Part shown: one piece after another, positions 55,418-64,000 of the stretch | How positions within the stretch are numbered: the stretch's first letter is position 1 | Layout of the letters: each line of letters begins with the position of its first letter | Assembly (NCBI GenBank): GCA_003255065.1 | Contig: QAOA01005126.1 | Coordinates: forward strand, 834,459-898,458 | Source of the DNA: Cercis canadensis | Lineage: Eukaryota > Streptophyta > Magnoliopsida > Fabales > Fabaceae | Reading direction: 5' to 3' | Length of the DNA stretch: 64,000 nucleotides | Made by a program: the position numbers and the translations under genes | The notes under the pieces: generated by a model | What the model saw: only the letters and a program-made list of their open reading frames with translations | The model's database searches: none | Told to the model about the DNA's origin: nothing

Positions 55418-55548
55418 AATTCTCAAACCCCCCAGCGACTCTTCCATTGAAGCAAAACAACAAGCTTACTGAAAGCTAGCGTAGGAAATTCACACTAATA
55501 TTTTTGTCAATAACTTTCCTGAGAAAATTCCTCCTGCAAAGAAAAGTC

Positions 55549-55872
55549 ATTGATTTCAGGGTGATGGGTTTCGATTTGTCATTGCTCAACACTTTACAGC
55601 AAATGATGGAAATGACAGACAATAATGCGGACAAGTCCTTCAACGCTCCTACCCAGACATATGTTCGCGATGCAAAGGCTATGGCGGCGACTTTGGCAGA
55701 TGTGAAGGAGTATCCGAATTCATACGTGTTCATCATCAACATGCCTGGGTTGAAATCTGGGGATATCAAGGTTCAGGTGGAGGACGACAATATGCTTCTG
55801 ATAAGCGGCGAGAGGAAAAAGGCCGAAGAGAAAGAAGAAGCCAAATATTTGAGAATGGAGAGAACTCGGTGA
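55549..55872 (+). pseudogene. class II small heat-shock protein fragment
   Basis: Encodes the N-terminus and first part of the alpha-crystallin domain of a cytosolic class II sHSP (HSP20 family). Landmarks are [58 protein letters not shown] and [17 protein letters not shown]. The ancestral start codon reads ATT at 55549; the next in-frame ATG is 55564. Homology stops after YLRMER (about 55866), so the rest of the alpha-crystallin domain and C-terminal tail are missing. It lies inside a TIR element and is probably a captured fragment. sHSPs are ATP-independent chaperones; this piece could not form a complete domain. Confidence 0.9.
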
Positions 55873-56331
55873 GGGACAGTGAAGGAGAGGAGACCTAGGA
55901 CGAGAGAGAGAGTAACAAAAATAAAAAAATAATAAAAAACTTAAGAGAGGGAGAGGAGAGGAGATGAGCCCAAACTGAAAGGATGGGAAAGAGTGAAGGG
56001 GAAAGACAATTGAAATTGAAAAAGCATAGGAAAAGACTAACAAGAGAGAGAAGAAAGAGTTGAAAGTCAAATAATGATTTTTCAAAAATTGAAAGGACAA
56101 AAAGAGAGAGATGTTCAGCAATTGGGAAGTGGGAAGGACTTGATGAGAGAGAGAGAAAGTACCGATTTTATTTGGTTTTACTTAGTAAAAATAGAATCGA
56201 CCGGTCCAAATCGAAATCTTAAATTTTAGCCATCCGATTCCACCTACCTTTCATCTATAACCAATGGATTGGCATCAAACTGGTCCGGTTTGGTCGAGTT
56301 GTTATGGGTTAGCCGAGTTATGAACACCCCA
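55873..56331. other. right part of the gene-capturing TIR element
   Basis: Purine-rich GAGAGAG tracts (55880-56160), then a segment with repeated CCGGT/CGGTTTGGTC phrases ending GTTATGAACACCCCA. Confidence 0.5.
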
Positions 56332-56340
56332 AATATCAAC

Positions 56341-56639
56341 CATGATATTTTTTCTATTGTTTTTTTTATTTATCTTGTCGAAGTTGAATTGTCTTTGTTG
56401 TATCTATAGGCTAATTGACAGTAAAATTTTTAGGTCATTTTTCTCCCTCTTTCTATTTCTTTGCATCTTCTTATCTTTCTTTCTTTTGGACCTCTACATC
56501 ACTTTCTCTGCTTTGTTTATTTTTCCTTTATCTTTTTTTTTTCTTTGTTTCTTGTCCAATATTCATATGAATTTTTACGACTAAGTCTTATTATTATAAT
56601 GATATTTGATAGGTTGTGAAAATGATGTTGTAATATACA
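56341..56639. other. T-rich intergenic DNA
   Basis: Pyrimidine-rich; the 80-codon frame at 56342-56584 is low-complexity and not called as a gene. Confidence 0.4.
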
Positions 56640-58733
56640 CCCATAGATATTTTTAGACTGTGTAGGCGTCAGTAGATGTTAGATAATGAATTTCAGTATC
56701 ATGGAAAACAAAGACAAACAAAATTTCTTAATTTAATATAATTCGGAGAACGATTAAATAAAATAGAAAATGGGGTTTTATGGTTGAGACAAGGTGTTGG
56801 GAGCCTGTTTATTAGATAAGTAGTAATTTTGAAGGCATTTGACCAAAAATGCAGTGGAATGGAAGCTTGAGAAAGGAGGCATCGTGCTATTTCAACAAGA
56901 TAACAATGCTTCCTTTTGCAAATCCCATTGTGTTATGGTTTATGAGGTGGTGTAGTGAGATGGGATATGCCATGGTTAGAAAGATTAGAATGAAGTGCAA
57001 TGTACTCACCACCATTATCAGTGTACAATGTTTTTATTTTTGAGTTATAACTTTTTTTAGCTAAGGCATGAAAAGTTTGAAATATGAAAGAAATGTCCGA
57101 TTTGTGTTTCATGGTGTAGAGTTCTAGACATATTTAGAGAAATGATATATAAATATAACATAGAAACGGTAGCTATCAATTGATTGCACAAGGCAAGGGC
57201 CTCAAACATCAGAATATACAATATCTAGAACTCTAGAACTAGTTAAACCAGACCGAGTAAATGGGAGTTTATGACTTTTATTTGCCAAACAATTAGCAAA
57301 GGATGAAAAAGAAACTTTAGACATAGGAAACATGTTGTGTTGCAAAAAGTGATAGAGAATTGGTTGTGCAACGCCTAGGCATTGATGCATGCAATGAGAG
57401 GATGGTTTAATGGTGGCAGTAGCAGCAAAGAGAATGGTGGTAGCGGTGGGTAATTTGTAGACTTGGTGGTCATTCAGTCCTTGCACCAATATTTGCCCCG
57501 TTCACAAAGCCTTGACCTGAAAATGGCTAGGAAAAAATTCAACAGAAGCATCATTTTGGTTACATAATTGAGAAACAGATATGAGGTTGGTATTAACAAA
57601 AGGAACAAGAAGAAAATTATATAATTATAATGAAGAAGGAAGATAAATAAAACTAGTGTAGGTTATGGGGAGAGAAGTGCCATCGGCAACTATGAGTTGT
57701 TCAGGTCCACCATATTCAGATGAGAAAGTGAGGTTCCCAAAGTCATTTGTAATATGGTGAGTTGCACCAAAGTCAATAAGCTAGTGAGATTTTGATGCAC
57801 CAGTGGTAGCAATAGCATGTGCGGAGGGAAAAAATTCGGATTATTAATTATCTCAAAACAATATTTGGCTATATGAGCCCTCCTGTTGCAATACTGATAA
57901 ACCATGGATGATTGTGGCTTGCGTATGGTATATGTGGTGTGAGAACTGCCTTGCGATTATTGCTGGTTGGTGGTGCCATTGAAACAATATGGTTTGGTAA
58001 AGAATTGAGATGAGTTCCTCTTGACACAGTGAACTGAGAGTGGGCCATCAAGGGACTTGTCTTCCTTTTTCAAGTAAGACTCATAATCAGTGAGAATTTC
58101 AAATAACTCATCAAAGGCGATGGTGTCTCACGCACCCGGATAGTAGCAACAATTTCCTTATATACAGAGCCTAGTCCCCTGAGACATTGGAGCACTAAGT
58201 CTATGTCATCAAGGGGATGACCAATAATAGCTAGTTCATCCGAAATACTTTTCATGTTTCAAAGATACTCAAGACAGTGGAAGTTCCCTTTGTAAGATTA
58301 GAAAGTCGTTCCTTCAGGGTCAAAATTCAGGACAGAGAGCAATTCGCAAAGGTATAATGCAACTGTTTCCAAGCCTCTTGAGATGTGAAAGCATGAGAAA
58401 TCATAGCACGAGAATCAAGATCATAGGGTGCAATGATAGGTAACAACAAAAAATGATATTGACGAATCAAAAAGGTACAAAGAAGGTTCTCAACATTCTC
58501 ACCATAGTGTTCAATGGTGGAAGGAGGGCAAGGGGTGGAGCTAGTGATGTAGCCAACAAGTGGGTTTTTCGTGGAAAACCTAGTCCTCAATGTTTGTCTT
58601 TAGAAGAAGCAATGAGGGCATCATCCTTGCATTTATTGAGGAAGGCATCATCATCTACTAAAACTTCTTTTTGTGCCAAATTCATAACTTGGACTATAAA
58701 GGATGTTCCTTGAAAAGTTATTATTTGATTCAT
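56640..58733 (-). mobile_element. Ty1/Copia gag-protease-integrase fragment
   Basis: Read on the minus strand from ATG 58733. Gag (AFTSQEAWKQLHYTFAN, then SISDELAIIGHPLDDIDLVL) is followed by a zinc-knuckle remnant (YQYCNRRAHIAKYCFE, ~57895). The protease-region match follows, with the usual LDSGATHH lost. Next is the pre-integrase domain (CMHQCLGVAQPILYHFLQHN, ~57390), then integrase core (SYRFYVIFI.HFSKY, DNGGEYIALHS, HGISHLTTPPHKP, PNYIKLRNF.CLCFP) to about 56640. Reverse transcriptase and LTRs are absent, so it is truncated at both ends, with many stops and frameshifts. Confidence 0.85.
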
Positions 58734-58814
58734 ATGGATGCTATTTTAAAAAGGTGTGCCTTCTATGATATATTGATTGGCAACATTTCCTTTTGAAAAC
58801 CTTCCATTGACAAC
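58734..58814. other. junction between Copia fragment and long LTR
   Basis: Short leader-like sequence of the Copia fragment up to the LTR start at 58815; the last 5 bp are ACAAC. Confidence 0.4.
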
Positions 58815-61800
58815 TGTAGACATCGTATTTTGTCTGGGGGTTGTTATACTTTTTTTTCAAAAAAAAATAGAAAAAAATATTTTTAATTGAAAAATTTGAT
58901 TTTAAGGTTGTTAAGGCCTATTTTAGCTTTTGAATCAAAGTTTTGGTTTTTGAACATTGACCCATTTCATTTTAATGTAAGTTAGGAAACCCTTTGACCC
59001 ATTTTTTTTTTTTAAATTTGAGTTTAGGGCCTTTTAACTTATTTAATTTGTTTTAAATACTTTTTTTGGACATAAAAATTTTAATTTTGTAGGTTTTTAG
59101 TAATTTTTGGTCAAAACTCATGTTTTGGGCTTGACCTGTCATGCTAAAACTCTAGTTTTGGGGTCTTTGGGCCCACTTGATTTTTTTGTTTTCCTAATAT
59201 TGTTAGTCCAAATAAATCATATATGTTTGTTGGACTATTTAATTTGTTTGAGGTTTGATTTAGGTCCAAGGTTGAGCTCTTTGGACTCAATTTGACCTAA
59301 TTTGGCCAATTAGGGTTGTGATTTTTATTTTTTTTTAAAAAAAATCAAATAAATTTGTTAAAAATCTAAAAGGAGGCCAGCTGGGTTTAAAGAATTTTTT
59401 CAAGCATAAGTGAAAAGATATAGCCTCAAGGAAGCTTTATGAAAGTTGCTTGTACAAGATAATTTTAAAAAAATTGCTAATGGGGGCTTCTTAACCTTAT
59501 TTTTGCATGAAAAAGAATACAAATTAGAGGGATTGAAGTGTTCGAAAGGGGTATGAAAGGACCAAACTACTCTCAACTTACTCTCCAAGTTGAGAGGGCT
59601 GATTGCATTTAGGAAAAAAAAAGAGGAGATAGTCTCATAATATGCTTTCAAGGTGAAAACAAGAAGAAAGAAAGAACTTGAAAAAATAGATCAAAGAGAG
59701 GAAAGTTGAGAGTTCTTGATATTCTTAGAGAAAAAAATAAGAAACTAAGAGTGGTTTAAGCTTCTTGGAGTTGAGTTCTACACTTTTGAACAAGGAATAA
59801 GAGTTTTCTTGAAGAACACTAGGTAACTTTCACTCTTCTCTTAATTTCTTGTCATTCTCTTGTAGGTTTTTGTTTGAATCCATGTGACATGTATATTTTT
59901 TTTTTTGTTTCCTTCTTGAATGCCTTTATTTCATTTTAATTCCATGAGTTTCATTTTGATTTTTGTTATTTTTCTCCTCTCTTGAATATCTTCATGATAT
60001 TTTGGTTTAGGAAGATTATGTTTAGTTTTTATTTTAATTGTGGTTCAATACTTAATTTATTGTTGTTTTGTTTGTTTTTACCATATTGCATGATTTTTTT
60101 TATGGTTGGTCTTTTTCTAGTATGATATTGGTTGATGGTATTGTAGGTTTTACATGTTTATTGCCCTATTATCGTTTTAGTACTATTTGTCATGTCTTAT
60201 TGGAGTGAGCATGTTTACTTTTGTTTTCTTGAATGTGTTTTAGGGTTCTTGATTAAAAATCAAAATGATGTTTGAAATTTATTGAAAACTTTGTGTTTTG
60301 GTCTTAACCTTTTGACTTTTTTCATGTTTAAAATTAAATTGGTTAATTGGGATAATAGTTATCAAATTTGGTTTCTAAATAGTAATTATCGGACCTGTCA
60401 ATCAAACACTAGCAGTAATCGATCTTTTGACCATAACTTCAATTTTATAACCCCAAATGACATGGTTATTATCTTGTTAGAACCCCAAGATGTGTATATT
60501 TTATGTATATAAATTTCATATTTTTTGCATCTCTAATTTGTTCACAGTTTAATTTGGAAATGGATGTTGTAACTGTACTGTGAAATTGTCAGTCTAACAC
60601 TAGTAGTGATCAATCTTTTGACCAAAACTTCAGTTTTACAACCCCAAATGACATGGTTCTTGTCTTTTTAGAACCTTAAGATACTTATCTTGCATTTGTA
60701 TAAATTTTATATTTTTTTTTATCTTTCCTTTGCTCACAGTTTTAATTTGAAAATGGCTATTGTAACTGTACTATGAAATTGTCAGTCCAACACTAGCAGT
60801 AGTCGGTCTTTTGACCATAACTTCAGTTGTACAACCCGAAATGACATAAATCTTGTCTTGTTAGCACTCTAAGATGTGTATCTTACATGTGTATAAATTT
60901 TATATTTTTTTTTCATGTTTTATTTGCTCCCAGTTTTAATTCGAAAATCACTGTTTTAACTGTACTGTTAAATTATTAATTAATTCTGACAGTGTTCTTT
61001 TTTTGGCCATAACTTGAGTTAATGAGCTCATTTTTATATGATTTTTGATTATTTAAAATCATAAGATATTTTTCTAGGTCACATAAAATTTTGGGATCAA
61101 ATTGCATTGGCATGCATTCCTATATATATTTCTTTACAAGTTTCCCCTATTTTATGTTTTATTTTCTGTCTTTACTATTCTATTTTTTTTTCCTTGTGTT
61201 TACTTGCTGTCTTTTTTTTTTTTTTAGAACCATTTGCATGCTAATTAGCAGTGTATGTTGATTACCCTGTTTAACTAAATGTTGTTGCCTTATTTTGCAT
61301 GTCATTTTTATTGTTTTATTTTAACTCTTAATGGTTGCCACATGTGCTTTAGTATTGTATGCCTTTTCACTATAAGTTGACATATTCTTTGTTTTATCTT
61401 GTTATTTATTGTGATGTGTTGTGGTTGCTCAATTGCTTATGCATATATGACATTTAATTTCTTATTTTGAGCTAACTAATGTGTGTTCTATATGAGAGGG
61501 AGTCACAATCCTTAGACCATTAGCAAAAGCCTAAGGTGATTCGGAAGCTCAGAGAGCTTTTGTTTATTTTGATTACATTTTTCAATTATGTACCCCTCCC
61601 CTATTAGATAAGGACAAGTGTTGTAATATTTAAAATTATACATTTACATAGCATCTAGGAATGTGATTGTTTGCTTACTCCCATAGGGGTGGCTCTTTTA
61701 TCCGCCCAAGGTAAGGATAAGCGCCACTTTGAGAACCGAAAATCATAGAAACAAAGTAGAAGAATTTAGGACGCGATTAGATTCATGCATAACATATTTA

Positions 61801-62256
61801 CAATTATTTGCAATTTATATTGGTTGCATGCTTATTTATTTAATTTATTTTTACGATTAAAGCAAAGACAAAATAAAAATGAAAAAAAATGAAATAAACA
61901 TTTGTTTTGAATTTGATTTTCGAAAATGAAATTTTCTTTTAAGCTTTTGAACCGTCTTACGAACTATACGGACTTTGATCCCTAATTATGGTACGTAGGC
62001 ATTCGAGGGTGACAAATCAAGTCCAGATTTAAATAATCACTAATTTTTCTTTTGTTTTCATCTAGGGATAAAATAAATACAATTTTTTCATGACTTAATT
62101 TGCACAATTAATTTCAGGTAACCGTCTTTTAGATAGGTGTTGTAGGGTGCTTAACACCTTCTCTATACACAATTAGACTCCTGAATTCTCTCTGGTTCGT
62201 AGGCCAAGTTTTAGAAATAAAAGGAGTTTTTCAATTGTTCCCCGATTTTTAATACA
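58815..62256 (+). mobile_element. long LTR (Ogre/Tat-like) of a truncated element
   Basis: 3442 bp starting TGTAGACATCGTATTTTGTC, a typical start for long plant Gypsy LTRs. It ends ...GATTTTTAATACA, with the late-U5 text GGTGCTTAACACCTTCTC and AATTAGACTCCTGAATTCTC before the end. The primer site follows. It contains a ~192-bp tandem array. There are no second LTR and no gag-pol: the element is cut ~100 bp after the primer site (about 62358), where another element begins in reverse orientation. Short open frames inside are not genes. Confidence 0.75.
60396..61165 (+). repeat. ~192-bp tandem repeats inside the LTR
   Basis: Four units starting near 60396, 60588, 60780 and 60973 (spacing 192-193). 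Each has GTCA.TC.AACACTAGCAGT, CTTTTGACCATAACTTCA, ACAACCC.AAATGACAT and TTAATTTG.AAATGG..GTTGTAACTGTACT. The fourth is degenerate. Confidence 0.85.
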
Positions 62257-62261
62257 ATTGG

Positions 62262-62271
62262 TGGCGACTCC
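62262..62271 (+). other. primer-binding site, tRNA-Arg type
   Basis: TGGCGACTCC a few bases after the LTR, as in Ogre/Tat-like elements with the TTGGTGGCGACTCC sequence. Downstream pairing is poor (AAGTTTT), so the site is short or decayed. Confidence 0.55.
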
Positions 62272-62357
62272 AAGTTTTATTTTAGAAAACTAATCTTTTT
62301 TTCTAAGTTCACAATTTGCATTGTAACGATCTTTGGGTACGTTGTGAGAATGACTTA

Positions 62358-62560
62358 ATTGACAAACTTTCCTTCAAATTATTTTCTTGAGATAACTTTT
62401 CTTGCACCTCTTCCTCCAAAAACTCACAGTACTCCTTCAGGGTCTTTCTCATTTCAGCATAACTTTGTCTCACTTCTTAGAAGTTTTGCTTCATTTCTGA
62501 CCTCATTTCTTCAAAGTGGCGCTTCACTTCATTTAACATATCTGCTAGGTGTGGATCCAT
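62358..62560 (-). pseudogene. chromovirus gag N-terminal fragment
   Basis: The minus strand starts MDPHLADMLNEVKRHFEEMR, has a stop at about 62480 (QNF*EVRQ), and continues as a charged coiled-coil-like segment (KTLKEYCEFLEEEVQEKL). The position right after a tRNA-Met primer site marks it as the gag start of a second Gypsy element. The rest is missing beyond 62358. Confidence 0.6.
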
Positions 62561-62583
62561 GGTGGTCGGTGATGATGGGTAAT

Positions 62584-62596
62584 GGCCCTAATACCA
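62584..62596 (-). other. primer-binding site, tRNA-iMet type
   Basis: The minus strand reads TGGTATTAGGGCC, close to the usual TGGTATCAGAGCC complement of initiator tRNA-Met. Confidence 0.65.
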
Positions 62597-62604
62597 AATG
62601 ATAC

Positions 62605-62880
62605 AACTTAGACTTAGGAACGTAAAGAACCTTTTGATTATTATAATGGTTGACTACAAATAATGTTCTTAAGCCTTTAAATAAATACAATCCTAAAGCT
62701 ATCATGCTTATCATATAAGCATAAAAATTCTACTAGATAACTCCCACTAAGTAAGATAGAATACTTACTCCTAAAGATAAGCTAATCTTAACTAAGGCCT
62801 AATATTGAAAATAATATAATTAACTATTAATATAAAGATAAGCGGGAGGCTAGGATAATTATCTTATACTCCTCCTAAGT
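62605..62880 (-). repeat. probable 5' LTR of the second chromovirus
   Basis: On the minus strand, ending ...GTTCCTAAGTCTAAGTTGT just before the primer site. The upstream limit is blurred by the CA/TA microsatellite. No partner LTR is in the window. Confidence 0.45.
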
Positions 62881-62897
62881 CACACACACACACACAC

Positions 62898-62946
<49 letters not shown>
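62881..62946. repeat. compound (CA)n(TA)n microsatellite
   Basis: About ten CA units followed by about 22 TA units. The latter may vary in length between reads or individuals. Confidence 0.95.
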
Positions 62947-62949
<3 letters not shown>

Positions 62950-64000
62950 ATAATTGACCATGCTTTGTACGGGCATTGCACTAGTTTTTATTAATGCATT
63001 GTCAATATATGATTTATCATAATTAGAGATGGCAAAATGAGCCCAGCTTGTATAACATGGAGTTAGGGTTAGGCTAGGTTGTGAAAATAGTGGCATGATG
63101 AGCTGTCGAGGCTAATCAAATTAGTCAATTTATATCCAGTTCACCAATAATACTTATAACATAAGGTAACATCGAGTCGAACCCTAGGATTATTCTAATT
63201 AGGAAATCAGATTAAGGAGTTTAACAAACAGGGGAGTTGATTTGCAGAATTAATCAACATAAAGTAATTAAAAGATAGTAAACCGAATTAAGAAAGCAAC
63301 CAATCTAGGGATTTAACTAATTATGATTTTAATCTGTCATTGATTACAAAAGATTCATTCAGTAATTAACTTAATTCTCAGTCTTAAATTAAATTAAGAA
63401 GCCTCAAGGTGATCTATGGATCTCTATTGGATAAACGTCCAGAATCCGATTAATTAGGGTTTATTGAATTAAACATTCAATTAGGTCTAGATTAACCTAA
63501 GTCCAAAATCTAACCAAGCATAAACAATCCATCAAAAACCTTTAAAACATTATTTAATCTTTACAATCCTCTTTTAATATATGAAATTAAACATTTTTTA
63601 CATAAACATTTAAATCTGAATTTAAGCAACTCAAACAGAATTAAGCAAATGATGGAAATAAGTTGATTAATCACTAAATAAATAACAATTAAACAAAATT
63701 TCAGAATTAATAATCAGAACAGCCAAAACCTGAATTGATTTAACTAGCCCTCCATGAACATGAGAGAATGATCCATTACAGAAAAGACAAAGAAAACTAC
63801 TAAAGAGAAAATAGGCAAGGAAAAACTGTCTAGAATGGAATGTCAAATACGTCTGTCTCTTTAACCTACTTGTAACCTTCTAAAATAATTGCACACTCAG
63901 AATACCTATAGGTTAGAATTAATCCTCTGGCTCTTAGCTTTAATTGGGCCTCAATTTGGGCTTAATTAGATTTGGGATGAGAAAGTTAGGCCCATTTTAT
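62947..64000. other. unassigned AT-rich DNA, possibly LTR-derived
   Basis: No gene. The phrase GAGTCGAACCCTAGGATTA (63175) and the following A-rich TTAATTA-rich text resemble the ends of reversed plant LTRs, but no paired copy is present. Confidence 0.3.

Larger units (their letters stand above)
47903..56331. mobile_element. gene-capturing TIR element, split by an Athila-like insert
   Basis: Begins TAGGCCTGTTCGTCGGTTGG; the complement of its end reads TGGGGTGTTCATAACTCGGC. These short imperfect inverted termini with GG..TGTTC...TCGG are flanked by the direct repeat AATATCAAC. Without the 7.3-kb retrotransposon (48075-55417) the element is ~1.1 kb and non-autonomous. It carries a truncated class II small heat-shock protein fragment (55549-55872). 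The duplication length (8 or 9 bp) leaves hAT and Mutator both possible. Confidence 0.68.

Noticed and set aside
56342-56584. 80-codon hydrophobic frame (Phe/Leu/Ser-rich)
   Set aside because: It arises from a T-rich stretch; no plausible start context or family.
62359-62601. 80-codon plus-strand frame
   Set aside because: It is antisense to a gag start with an adjoining tRNA-Met primer site on the minus strand, which explains the sequence better.

Overview
This is eudicot nuclear DNA: AT-rich, intron-bearing and dominated by plant retrotransposons and DNA transposons. Only two intact host genes are visible. The first is an intronless secreted leucine-rich-repeat protein (4804-6261, minus). 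The second is SPT16, the large subunit of the FACT histone chaperone (35933-39118, minus), with a probable 5'-leader intron and promoter reaching to about 42190. The species cannot be fixed from the sequence alone.

Layout. 1-4800: unassigned DNA with a solo LTR (1570-3058, target duplication GTGCT). 4800-6350: the LRR gene. 6925-32535: a pair of ~320-bp inverted repeats enclosing a four-level nest. Level 1 is a decayed Ty3/Gypsy chromovirus (~7560-31477). Level 2 is a Tat-lineage Gypsy element inserted in its reverse-transcriptase reading frame (9744-28918, target duplication AGCAT). Level 3 is an Athila-like element (18073-27053, minus) that splits the antisense extra ORF of the Tat element. 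A further CGGCCGTG-bearing segment lies at ~16607-17215. 31500-35900 is intergenic with a MITE-like element. 35900-42190 is SPT16, whose leader intron holds a ~1.1-1.2-kb tandem duplication.

42200-56340 is a DNA-transposon district. It holds degenerate TIR elements, a Pack-MULE (43779-45401, 9-bp target duplication) carrying a broken B-box/CONSTANS-like fragment, a MULE transposase pseudogene (~46000-47830), and a second gene-capturing TIR element (47903-56331, 8-9-bp target duplication) with a truncated class II small heat-shock protein fragment. The latter was itself split by a second, 3'-truncated Athila-like copy (48075-55417). 56640-58733 is a Ty1/Copia gag-integrase fragment on the minus strand. 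58815-62256 is a long LTR with a tRNA-Arg-type primer site and internal ~192-bp tandem repeats. 62358-62880 is the 5' end of another chromovirus on the minus strand. The remainder is unassigned.

The most unusual item is the Athila-like family. Both long copies have the same plan: ~1.45-kb LTR, tRNA-Asp primer site, gag with zinc knuckle, palindrome/hairpin, a spacer rich in ACACGGCCGTGT motifs, conserved splice-site-like signals, a second ORF, and no protease, reverse transcriptase or integrase. It looks like an established non-autonomous family whose LTR U3 and internal spacer both carry the same palindromic array, as if the element held two promoters. No similarity search could be run; family names rest on motifs read by eye.
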